Origin: Notospermus geniculatus
Lineage: Eukaryota; Nemertea; Pilidiophora; Heteronemertea; Lineidae
Direction of reading: 5' to 3'
Assembly (NCBI GenBank): GCA_002633025.1
Contig: NMRB01000201.1
Location: 135,707 to 199,706 of the forward strand
DNA: 64,000 nt
Below are positions 12,401-22,261 of the stretch, piece by piece; within the stretch, counting starts at the first letter, position 1, and each line of letters starts with the position of its first letter. The notes under the pieces are model-generated. The model did not search any database, had not been told where the DNA came from, and saw nothing but the letters and a program-made list of their open reading frames with translations. Both the position numbers and the translations under genes were made by a program.

Positions 12401-15220
12401 ATACAATCAGACAACCAGGCTCTTCTTTGGCTGACACTGAGATGAAATTGACCCCATACCTCAGCTTGATGCAAATGGTTATCTACTTTTCTGATCAGTT
12501 AAACCACTGGTGGGCAAAGCCCCAAACCCCGTGTAGATTCTTGACGTTGTGACTGTGTCATTGCAGAAATTGTGCAATGTTTGAAGCACATGCAGGACAG
12601 TTGTTTCCGTGGAAAACTTCCTGGGAACAGCCCGGCCGTTCGTCTTCGCATGACACGATCAGACATACAGAAATATCAGATGATGTCCAATATGACTCTT
12701 CAGGTGCCAGTGAGTTCAGTTCAGGGAGGTGAGTTTACCATTAGTCACTTTCTTCCTCATTCAGACCAAATTCAAGTCAGTGTTTTCAAACTAGACTCCA
12801 GTACACTGCCGTTTGTGGTGTGCCATCAACGTCTGTGGCAGCTTGTAAGATGCAAATCTGACCGACTCGTTCTGGTCAGAGCCTAGTGGTGAATGACAGC
12901 ACCGATGCTAAACGAGAATGGTCAGTTGGTGCGTCTTCTCTCAGATTTTAGTCTCACATTGTCGTTTTACTTGCAGATCTTGGGGATGCTGCTGCTGCTG
13001 CCACCATCATCCCAACCAGTGAAGAGGATGTTGCCACGAACAATTTGCAGTATGAAATTCTGACCCAGCAACTCACACCAACGTCCTCTGGTGCTTATCT
13101 TATCACCCAGCCACAGAATAACCCTGCCATCTCGTTCGCCACATCCAATATGGCTACAGATCACATCATTGTCCATACGCTGCCGATAAGTCAGGTACGT
13201 TGCGTCCCCAAACTCCCACATCTTCCCCTGTAAAAGGCTCCTGTGAGTTGCCAGAGTTTGGGAGACCAGCATCGATGCTTTCTATTATGCCTTCAGGGGC
13301 GGATCCACGATTTCGGAAAAGAGGGGGCACACTGTGCTAGAAACATTGAAATCTGCAGTGAATTTCAATGATTTGCTTCAAATTTCAGAATTTCACGGTC
13401 AATTTTACAGATTTGTTGGCCGAAAGGGCCCCCCACCCAGATCTGCGCCTGGCCTTTATGATTTCACAAGTCTTGTTTCTGTCTTTCTCCTCCAGCTGGC
13501 TGATACCCTACGCAGTAATGAGAATGTGACAGTTGAAATGAACCCTCAAGAACAACAGCAGGTGATCATCAGCAGTGCTGATGGTATCCACACTGATTGC
13601 ATCGACCTACATTCCCTCACCAACACAGATGAGCTAACACATGCCGGTGAACTTCCACAGGAGACACAGGTTGAAGTGTCTGGCCATGCAGAGATCATTC
13701 ATGAGAACTACGTCACTCAGGTAAGTTGGGTACAGGATAGTGTTACTGTTAGGACCCTGTAACATATTCTGGTAGGAATGAACTTGAAAGAGGGTAGGAC
13801 TGAAGTCAGGGAATATGCATTACACGACCTATCGCCCAGTAGTCTTTAATACCGGTATTGGTGTGAAAAGTATTGTTAGTGGTTTGAGCAATCTTGGAGC
13901 CACCTCGGACGAAGTTTCTAGTGAGGGAAGTTCAACTCTGTCTCTAAACAAGCAGTCTTATGCTTTTCTTATTATCATTTGTAGAATGTTGGAGAGCCGC
14001 CTTTGGAGGAGGAGGAGGACCATCAACCAGAGTTGGACGCAAGCCGTGTCGTGGAAACTGCCGACCTCGTCCTTGGGGCGTCACCCCCCCCCCCCCCCGA
14101 TCTGCACCTGGCCTTTACAAGTCTTGTTTCTGTCTTTCTCCTCCAGCTGGCTGATACCCTCCGCAGTAATGAGAATGTGACAGTTGAAATGAACCCTCAA
14201 GAACAACAGCAGGTGATCATCAGCAGTGCTGATGGTATCCACACTGATTGCATCGACCTACATTCCCTCACCAACACAGATGAGCTAACCCATGCCGGTG
14301 AACTTCCACAGGAGACACAGGTTGAAGTGTCTGGCCATGCGGAAATCATTCATGAGAACTACGTCACTCAGGTAAGTTGGGTACAGGATAGTGTTACTGT
14401 TAGGACCCTGTAACATATTCTGGTAGGAATGAACTTGAAAGAGGGTAGGACTGAAGTCAGGGAATATGCACTACGCGACCTATCGCCCAGTAGTCTTTAA
14501 TACCGGTATTGGCAGGGCTCCCGCGGATCCTTAAAAAGCATTAAAAGTCAGGATTTTTTGTTTTTCAGAATTAAGGCCTTAAAAAGCCTTAAATATACAA
14601 ATTTTTCACTCAGTGGCCTTAAAAAGGCCTTAAATTTGATGTAGCTTCAGTTTTGAATTTTCATTAAACCGTTTTTTTTATTCATATCAGTTGAAAACCG
14701 CCCGGTCGTCAAAATCGGGATCCCGCCCTCAGCGCTTACCTTTATGTGTTCTTTACAACATTCTCCTGCGTTAATATTGCACAACCCACATGAAAACTCC
14801 TGACAACTTGGCCTTATTTTTTTCTCGGATTGGCCTTAAAAAGCCTTAAAAAGGCCTTAATTTTGCTCACCAAAAAGCCGCAGGAACCATGATTGGTGTG
14901 AAAAGTATTGTTAGTGGTTTGAGCAATCTTGGAGCCACCTCGGACGAAGTTTCTAGTGAGGGAAGTTCAACTCTGTCTCTAAACAAGCAGTCTTATGCTT
15001 TTCTTATTATCATTTGTAGAATGTTGGAGAGCCGCCTTTGGAGGAGGAGGACCATCAACCAGAGTTGGACGCAAGCCGTGTCGTGGAAACTGCCGACCTC
15101 GTCCTTGGGGCGTCGTCATCCCCTCATTATGAGCTCAATCAACTAGCAGTAACGATGGAGACCTTATTCATCTCTCTTCATTATCCGATCCAATGTTGCC
15201 AACTGACGGCGGCGACCTGA
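9469..15220 (+). CDS. DMTF1: Cyclin-D-binding Myb-like transcription factor 1
   Basis: Nuclear Myb-type transcription factor (DMP1). Coding exons: 9469-9967, 10271-10513, 10660-10736, 10963-11153, 11420-11598, 11744-11903, 12028-12096, 12312-12394, 12567-12728, 12977-13194, 13496-13720 (second copy 14147-14371) and final 15020-15220 (partial first copy from 13985); all phases agree. An acidic N-terminus is followed by the Myb region: [64 protein letters not shown], then [10 protein letters not shown]. These blocks match vertebrate DMTF1 closely. The start ATG follows an acceptor at 9454, so a non-coding exon precedes it. The duplicated C-terminal exons may be an assembly artefact. The stop at 15218 is uncertain, because another frame reads a more acidic tail. 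Confidence 0.88.
13294..13451. mobile_element. hAT-like MITE in DMTF1 intron
   Basis: Starts CAGGGGCGGATCC and ends GATCTGCGCCTG, imperfect inverted termini, flanked by the 5-bp direct repeat GCCTT (13289-13293 and 13452-13456). Related copies lie at 6390-6566 and from 37557. CAGGG termini with short duplications fit the hAT superfamily; the assignment is inference. Confidence 0.6.
13440..15117 (+). repeat. Tandem duplication of two DMTF1 exons
   Basis: Block A (13440-14085) and block B (14099-15117) are almost identical apart from single-base changes, a GAG-repeat length difference (EEEE against EEE), an 8-bp indel near 13460, and a 379-bp element present only in B. The join at 14086-14098 is a C-run. 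Each block carries the 225-nt exon (LADTLRSN...) and the exon starting NVGEPPLEE. See findings for the allelic-artefact reading. Confidence 0.85.
14513..14891. mobile_element. 379-bp MITE with 5-bp target duplication
   Basis: Begins CAGGGCTCCCGCGG and ends CCGCAGGAACCATG (14-bp imperfect inverted termini), flanked by ATTGG at 14508-14512 and 14892-14896. Block A of the duplication holds the same site empty (GGTATTGGTGTGAAAAG near 13856), proving insertion and the 5-bp duplication. The interior is rich in AGGCCTTAAAAAG repeats. Termini suggest hAT. Confidence 0.75.
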
Positions 15221-15782
15221 TGACATCCGACGTCGAGACGGAAAAAGTTCAACATCACGATGTAGAAGATTCCTAGTTTTCCCGTGATCCGACATCATTA
15301 GTGACCAGAAGTCTAAAAAAAAATGTCTTTGGTGTGAATATGGAAATCTGTTAATGCAAACACTGTGATTTAGGTTCAATGTTCTATTTTCTCGACCTTT
15401 GTTGAAATGCAATGGATGATATGGCCTGATAGGTAACTTGATTTATTGTAGTGGTATTGAGTAGCTGTGACTATTTTGATTGACTGGAGATTTGTCTGAC
15501 CTTGATGCATGGAAGATTGAACTCAGACATGCCGACTGTGTCTCAAGCTTTTTGATATACCCTGTATTATGTTAGAATGCGTGTAATAACAATACCAACA
15601 ACACATTAGTTCAGTTCTTACCCCGCTCTGGTTACACAAGTTGTCTCCAACCCAGAGAGGGTTAACATAGCCTTTTGGCGGTTGATATGTAGAATGTATA
15701 TTTGTGATTTGCTAACATTATTCGATCAAAAAAGTATTGCATGCATGTTGAACTTGACTGCACATCTCTGTTATTTGTTGAG

Positions 15783-15788
15783 AATAAA
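15783..15788 (+). promoter_or_regulatory. Candidate DMTF1 poly(A) signal AATAAA
   Basis: Canonical hexamer 563 nt after the assigned DMTF1 stop. A second AATAAA lies near 15949, after the poly-C/N break. Confidence 0.45.
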
Positions 15789-15825
15789 ATATAGTGATTA
15801 CGTAAGGTTCTTGCTGCAAAGTTCT

Positions 15826-15843
15826 NCCCCCCCCCCCCCCCCC
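15826..15843. other. Ambiguous base followed by poly-C run
   Basis: One N followed by 17 C. This is likely a sequencing or assembly break rather than biology; sequence on the two sides may not be truly adjacent. Confidence 0.7.
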
Positions 15844-16850
15844 GTTATTTGCCAACACCCCCAACAAATGGTTGACAGTATAAGCCATGACCCGACAATG
15901 GGGAGGCAATGACAAATATGTCTTTCTTTATTTGAATGTCTGCCGAACAATAAAACCTTACATTTCGTTCAACCCAGACTGGTCTTTTGTCCTCGACGAC
16001 AGGGGACCAGTCTACCATGACCAGGTGGTGTGTGAAGTGCTGCAGTGGAGACAGTGTAACGTTTTCAATTGTTCCCCATCTGTTCGTGTTCCCCTCGTGT
16101 ATTGTCCGACGGAATAAGCTGCGACTTGACGATGGGGACACACAGCGAAACGTGTCGATCTATCTGCCAGCGTTTCCGAAACATTAAACGGAAACAATGA
16201 ACGGAACCACTGACTGGCAGATGTAACAAGTGTCCCATGTGAAAACTTTCATGTGCAGTGAGATGGAATCCCCAGCCTCATTCGACGATTGAGAACTTTG
16301 AGCTAACTGATAGATCGGCTGATGAGAATGCTGGTAAAAATTGGAATTCTTCCGAAGATATTTGATAATTGATGGCAATCACGCGCGCGGTCGGATCACC
16401 GAAACCGCAGCAACTGAACAGCAAGACCGACCAATGAGGTCGATATAGTTCCGCGCCGTACCATGGGCCCACTTGAACCAGATGCCCGGGGTTGAATTTA
16501 TCACAGATAGTGTCCTAGTTTTTTCATTGGTGCGGACGAACCATGTATGATATGATCTTGATACATTATGTAATGATAACATCACAAGACGCCCACGTTT
16601 TTCCCGCCTACGTTCTTTCGGGTTTCGGTTTTTCATCGATAATGTGGCTTTTTACCCCAAATTAGAGTCCATTTTTTTCGCAGATCATCGATCATAATGA
16701 TAGAATCCCCTTCCTGCATTTCTGTAACTTCCGAATTTCGGAAACGTCTCCAGTCGGACGTTTCCTGGTATCTTGGTGGAATCTTTGCGCCACATGCTGT
16801 GCTGAAGGGTGTGTACTGAAATGATTTTTTTTGTAAATTTTGTGTATTCC

Positions 16851-16857
16851 TATAAAA
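16851..16857 (+). promoter_or_regulatory. TATA box of cytokine-like gene A
   Basis: TATAAAA, 195 bp before the proposed start codon at 17052. This spacing allows a short 5' UTR in the same exon as the start. TATA-driven promoters are typical of inducible genes. Transcription start not visible. Confidence 0.5.
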
Positions 16858-17051
16858 CGCACATCTTGCAAATGAAATGGAACAAAATCTCTCTGGATGC
16901 GAGGACCGAAAAGCCTGTCTTTTTAGGCATTCAGATCATCCCCGAAGTTTGTGGCCCGTCGCTCACACCCGCCTAACCGACGGCAAATATCTTGGAGGAA
17001 AAGCCCCTCTTCATTTTTCGTTTTCAATTTTTTTGCGGAGGAATTCGTAAA

Positions 17052-20000
17052 ATGCAAAGAGGAAAGCCAGGTAAGATTCATTCAATTGTTGTCAGTCTAT
17101 CTTTGTTCCAACAAAAATGGTGGTATAACAGTTTTCACCATATGACGTCAGAACCTTAATTTTTTGTTAATACATACCACTCAATGGCTGTTGGCAAGCT
17201 AAGCTTGTCAAGCGGGCATTTTTACCATGGGCATTTTTGCCATATACCAAGCGGCCATGGGCACAAACGTTTAGGTAAAGCAATTGTCAGAAGATGCGTG
17301 TGGTAAAGCTATTGTCAGAGGATGCGTGTGGTAAAGCAATTGTCAGAGGTTGCGTGTGGTAAAGCAATTGTCAGAGGATGCGTGTGGTAAAGCAATTGTC
17401 AGAAGATGCGTGTGGTAAAGCAATTGTCAGAGGATACGTGTGGTAGTGTTTTATCATGCTTGGACAATGAATGACCATGACGTCATGTGGGAGAACTAGA
17501 AGGCCACCATCTTTGTTGGAAATGTCTATAAATCTATCCCCAGCAACCCTGATTAATGGCGCCGCCCTAACTCCAGCTCCTCACGAAGGTTGCGGCGCCG
17601 GTAGTCATCCTGCGAAAATCCGGGATCGCTATTATGTTCTTTCAGAGGCATTCTTTGAAGGGTTAAAACAATAAAACAGTAAAAAGTTCTTTGGCACTCC
17701 TTCTAGTCATTTTAGCTGTCATTTTAGCTGTTGAAGGAGTGCCAAAGAACTTTTTACTGTTTTATCGCTATTATGCCAAATTTTGGGAAAATACCCCTTG
17801 CAGGAAACCTGCTGGTTTTTAATGAATGTCCTATCTGTACCTAACTTTTGGGGGGGGGGGCAGAAAAGAAAACAAAGGTTCTGTTAAACCGCTGATACCC
17901 GGACAGATCTGGCTTAGATATCGTGTAGTTTTGCAGCATTTGTTGAAGAATGTTGCTCAAGCGAAAAGTTTCAAATTGCACTTTGTACTGAAGACATAAT
18001 GTGCGGTGCTATTTTGACCAAACAATTTTTTTTCGGCCAATATTTCAACAACAACGTCAATACACGAAGTATTCTTTTGTTTAAACAAATGAAATACCTG
18101 GCTCCCTCATGTTTTTGCTACTTTTATAAGAATTTGGCACGCAGACAACGTAGAAAAGGGAAGACGGACAAAATCAAAATGGCGACGGGTGAGACGGCGA
18201 AAAATGGCGAATACTTTACCTATTTCGCAGCCACTGTTATCGAAGCAAACGCATCAAAACATAAATATCGTAGTGGCTTTTCAATTAGCGCATTTGAATT
18301 TACAAACAATGATCGAAACCACACAATAATTTTGGTTGGCGTGGATGCGAAAATATTCGTCTTTCTCGAACTCAATTGCACGCCTAAGTAAGGCTTCAGG
18401 AATTTCCCGTCCATAACTGACCTGATAATCATGATTCATGTTTTCTCTCCTTTTCAAAATGTTCTGAAGCAGTCCTTTTTCCGATACAATTTCTTCAGAC
18501 CGGACCAACTTACAAAAAACTTTTGTATTTCAGTCCTATTGGGTTCTTTACTGGTGGTTTGTCTCACCGCAATCAAAATGGCCCCTGGTCTTCCCTCTGG
18601 TTATACCCTGCAGACGACCACTCCATGTCCTGTATCACGTCCAATACCACCGAAAGTTTATCAATTCCTCGCAAAAAACACAAGATTTCTCATCCGTCGG
18701 TCATCGGTATTGAAGAAAAAGTTTGTAAGTAATGCCCACAGTGTCGAAAAATACGGTGCGAAAATTCCCTGGGCTGGGTCAGAGAGCTTGAAGTAATTAA
18801 AGACAAGTTTATGGTCAAAGTAAAAGTCCTTATGAATTTTCGGTCATATTCGCATCTGCGTTTCTGGGTCTCTAAAAATTACAACTATACTCTTGCCCGA
18901 AATAATGGAAAAAACGACATACCGTGACAAATTTAAAGCCACATGGGCCCTACATAAGGGCAAAAATTCCTATGAATTTTTGATAAGGGTCAATATCATT
19001 CGCAAGTTGATCCAGAACAGTTTGATTTGGCAAAATGCTGGTGGGGAAATGTTTGGGGTGCTGGGAAACAGGAAGTATAAGCTTACATTCATTTGAAAAT
19101 GGAAGAATAGCGAGCTTATACTTACATTGCAGGCCAAAAAATTTTCAAATTTATATAATCTGTAATGAGTCCAGGTAAAAAGTCGTACCGTATACCCGTT
19201 TTATCCCTATCGAGAAAGAAAGGAGAAAAAATTGAAGCTACCGCGTCATTTGACAAATCAAAACATTATTGTAATGTGATGTTTATGACGTGGTCAGGTG
19301 ATTGTTGTTTTTTTTGCTCATTTGCCCGATTCGTTGAAACAGTTCTTCAGATCTGTCTTTCTGTTGGTCGAGTGGACGAGTTCATACGCCCACTTCATGT
19401 CAATTCCATTTGAGAAGAATAGGCCGTCATATTTTAATCAATGTCAGATTATAATGTATCTGTGAGGGGTAAACATACATTTTGATTTTCAGTCGAAACA
19501 TGACGTCATAGATGGCGCTGGTTCAGTTTCACAAAATATAACATTTTTCACTAAAAGGCGGAATTACAATTTAATCGAGCGACGTCGCTCGCCGTCAGCG
19601 ACCGACGACAAATCGGAGGTCGGCGGACGACGAGTCGACTGGAGTGGGGCTAAAACCGCCTTGATTCGCGGTCACCATAATTTATCGAAAATACAAGGGT
19701 GGGTTCTACATTTTTGGTACTATGATTGATATGTTTCCTTTACGCAGGTTGAAACTTATTTAGCAAACGATGCAAGGGACGAAGACTTCATGCAACTCCT
19801 CGAAGACACCCCAAGACAGAATTTCCTTCCTCAGCTTAACTCGACAACTGAGGGTCATGACGACTGCAGTGTAGGTAGACAGTCGAGTTTTGAAATTCGC
19901 AGTCGAGTTTTGAAATTCGCAGCCGAGTTTTGAATTTCGCAGCCGAGTTTTGAATTTCGCAGCCGAGTTTTTAATTTCGCAGCCGAGTTTTTAATTTCGC

Positions 20001-20520
20001 AGCCGAGTTTTGAATTTCGCAGTCGAGTTTTGAATTTCGCAGTCGAGTTCTGAATTTCGCAGTCGAATTTTGAATTTCGCATGAGCCTTCTGGGCTTTCG
20101 AACTCGAAAAATACAGTTGTCGCCAGTGACTTTTGTATGAAGCGAAAATTTAGTATTTAATTTTTTCTTTTTTCCATGCAGGCCGCCGGCATCCTTCGGG
20201 AAGCTTCGCAGGATTTCATCAAGACCATGTCCTATCTAAACCTTATGGAAAACATGACAGGGCTTGAAAAGGACATATCGGAGATGTGGCAAATCTCGCG
20301 AGATATCCTTATCGAGATTGAACTTCAGCTCCACCCATCGCCAGATGATCTTGATATATCAGGACTCAGAGAATTGGTAACCCCTCCAACTTCAGTTCCA
20401 GGATTGGACAAAGACAGGAAATTCATCCTTTACCTCGTGATCAGGGATTCAAAAAAGACATTCCAGCATTATGCTCGGGTTTTTGACGGATTGTTCTCGT
20501 TTTGGCGACAACATAGCTAA
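17052..20520 (+). CDS. Secreted four-helix cytokine-like protein A (IL-6/CNTF-type, proposed)
   Basis: Proposed secreted signalling protein of 223 residues. Exons: 17052-17070 (19 nt, phase 1), 18534-18724 (191 nt), 19748-19870 (123 nt) and 20182-20520 (stop TAA). Introns 2 and 3 are phase 0. Residues about 6-20 (VLLGSLLVVCLTAI) form a signal peptide. Helix A spans about residues 46-76, with the exon junction inside it (KKKF|VETYL). Then comes an AB loop with NFLPQLNST, helices B and C (about 112-160), and a C-terminal amphipathic helix D with VIRDSKK and HYARVF. The mature part has two Cys and N-glycosylation sites NST and NMT. A second gene (22262-26391) has the same exon plan and motifs. 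Order, length and intron position resemble CNTF/CLCF1/LIF ligands of gp130-type receptors; sequence identity is too low to prove it by eye. An exon equivalent to 24327-24473 was not found. Confidence 0.62.
17275..17442. repeat. 28-bp tandem repeat, six units
   Basis: Six units of GTAAAGCAATTGTCAGAGGA-type sequence with period 28 and one or two changes per unit, in the first intron of cytokine-like gene A. Confidence 0.92.
17671..17765. repeat. Foldback element, 33-bp perfect arms
   Basis: Left arm 17671-17703 and right arm 17733-17765 are perfect reverse complements around a 29-bp loop. It lies in the first intron of cytokine-like gene A. It is probably a MITE; a transcribed hairpin is possible. 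Confidence 0.88.
19881..20080. repeat. 20-bp tandem repeat, ten exact-period units
   Basis: Ten consecutive 20-bp units of AGYCGAGTTTTGAATTTCGC type with no indels. The array begins 10 bp after the donor of the third coding exon and ends about 100 bp before the next acceptor, filling most of that intron. An open frame on the minus strand is a by-product of the repeat. Confidence 0.95.
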
Positions 20521-20679
20521 TAGGGGTAAAATTAAGCGACAAAAGTAGAAGTAGATCCTATCGTCAAAATCTGAGCCTGCCACTAATCAGCAGAAATCAT
20601 AACCTTTTGTAATGGTACCATTTACAGTAATACATGTATGTAAACTTCTGTATCTAGCTATGTTTTGTACGGTCCGTAT

Positions 20680-20685
20680 AATAAA
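20680..20685 (+). promoter_or_regulatory. Poly(A) signal of cytokine-like gene A
   Basis: AATAAA 160 nt after the stop codon at 20518-20520, supporting a short 3' UTR and the 3' end of the gene model. Confidence 0.6.
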
Positions 20686-20799
20686 ACTGTATCCGGGCGC
20701 CTCGGCCTCATAGCATCCTCCCAGACCAGGGTTTTTACCTTGCTCCTCGTCATCCTTAGGATGCGTGACCATGTGGGCCATTCATTCCCAGTGAGCGAT

Positions 20800-20887
20800 A
20801 GGCTCTTCATTGGCTCCAAATTTGCCGACCAGTGGAAATTGTCCACAATTTCCATTGGTCGGCAAATTTGGAGCCAATGAAGAGCCT
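20800..20887. repeat. Near-perfect hairpin, 43-bp arms, 2-bp loop
   Basis: Arms 20800-20842 and 20845-20887 are reverse complements with one mismatch. Such a tight palindrome is a foldback element or a recent inverted duplication. It lies just downstream of the 3' end of cytokine-like gene A. Confidence 0.92.
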
Positions 20888-20913
20888 TCATGCGCCGAAA
20901 AAAAATTATCAAA

Positions 20914-21040
20914 AGGGAGTTTTCGCAAAGTCCCCGAAACGCCAACGCGAACGCCGATCTATTGATCGATGCCACGAAGAGAGCAGCGAACAATAGGATA
21001 CGTTCGCGTCGGCGTTTCGGGGGCTTTGCGAAAACTCCCT
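20914..21040. repeat. Foldback element, 40-bp arms
   Basis: Arms 20914-20953 and 21001-21040 are reverse complements with two mismatches, with a 47-bp loop. It lies 26 bp from the preceding hairpin. Terminal sequence AGGGAGTTTTCGCAAAG. Likely a MITE. Confidence 0.9.
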
Positions 21041-21180
21041 AATGTCCTCTCGTACGTCCATGTTTGCATCGTCTACTTGTTCATAACGCGACAAAGACTG
21101 TATCTTATGAGAGAGTATAAATCTTTATTAAAAACAATGTATAAGATTTACATCTATTTCTAAATACAGAATATTATAAC

Positions 21181-21315
21181 TTAAAGGAGCACGCTATCTC
21201 TTACCGGGTATTTCGACTGCCGATGCAGAGGTAGCCACCTAGCGGCAGCAATACCAACTACACGGCGATGGTGGCACCGGCTGTCGAGACAAATGGAACA
21301 ACCGGGCTCCTTTAA
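21181..21315. mobile_element. Small MITE with TTAAAGGAGC termini
   Basis: 10-bp perfect inverted termini TTAAAGGAGC / GCTCCTTTAA bounding 135 bp; flanking bases AC and CT extend the pairing imperfectly. Non-coding. Superfamily not determined. Confidence 0.55.
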
Positions 21316-21956
21316 CTAACAACAGAAGTTGTTCTACTTGGATAAAAACCAGCCTATTTGAGATTGAAAAATGGGCGACTTTTCAAGTTGAGATCAAGTT
21401 GAGATCAAAGCTACTGCTAATACACAGTAAATTGCAAAAATGTAGACTACTGACAATGCAGATTAAAGTATATGTCATGGCCTTCAGCTGAAGATTCAGC
21501 GTGTCAAACTGTATCAGTATGTTTCCAAAATGACCGAATAAGAACATTACAAAACATACCTGTAGTGTGCTGGGTTTTTTCTTAGAGGAGGCCTACAGTC
21601 AGACGAGCCAAAGTTTGTTCAGTCAGAAATTTCGTGGCAATGATGGTATATTTCAGAATCAGGAGGTAACAGGTGTCAAGTCGCAAAAGTATCCACTGTA
21701 ATTAACCACCATCACATTCCATTGTACCAACCTATTTTTCAGTAAAGAACAGTACAAAACCGTGCGGATAAACAATTCTAAGCAAAAAGAACATTTTGTT
21801 CATCAGGTACCACTGAAGAACATAGTTTGCTACCAAATGTATATTCTCATTTCAGAAGATTCTTCAATGTGTCCACAGTGTAATAGCACCTCATGTTTTG
21901 TAATGAAAACTATCAGAACCATGATGAAACACAGAAATTCCAGCGGTCCTTCCTGT

Positions 21957-22135
21957 ACATTAAAATGAACAATATGTACATTGAAATGAACAATATGTAC
22001 ATTGACGTAAACAATATGTACCCGTACATTGAAATGAACAATATGTACATTAAAATGAACAATACTACGGTGGGCTACATTATTCTGATGAAAAATACAT
22101 TACAATGAACAATGACGTATGTAATGAACAATATG
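21957..22135. repeat. AT-rich minisatellite, about 20-bp unit
   Basis: Degenerate repeats of ATGAACAATATGTACATT with spacer variation, between the 3' ends of the two cytokine-like genes. Confidence 0.85.
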
Positions 22136-22261
22136 TATATGACTGTGCATCCTGTTGAAATAGTATGTTGCACCTATCTAGTTGTCCACGGCAAGAAATG
22201 AATATGCATTGTTGATATTAATGGAAATGCTTGAATCAAGTCGTCCATTGAGCTCGACGTC

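Larger units (their letters stand above)
15221..17051. other. DMTF1 3' flank and upstream region of cytokine-like gene A
   Basis: No coding exon supported. It holds the DMTF1 3' UTR, the poly-C/N break and, near its right end, the promoter of the next gene. A perfect inverted repeat GGAAACGTC (16740-16748) / GACGTTTCC (16757-16765) lies about 90 bp upstream of a TATA box and could be a protein-binding site. Confidence 0.45.

Noticed and set aside
17275-17442. CRISPR-like array
   Set aside because: Units are directly adjacent with no unique spacers, in an animal intron; a minisatellite.
19159-19413. Open frame as a further exon of cytokine-like gene A (counterpart of 24327-24473)
   Set aside because: A phase-0 acceptor exists at 19350, but the frame reaches TGA at 19411 with no usable phase-0 donor; skipping it gives a complete protein.
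19880-20082. Minus-strand open frame of repeating peptides
   Set aside because: Arises from a 20-bp tandem repeat in an intron; frame open only by repeat composition.
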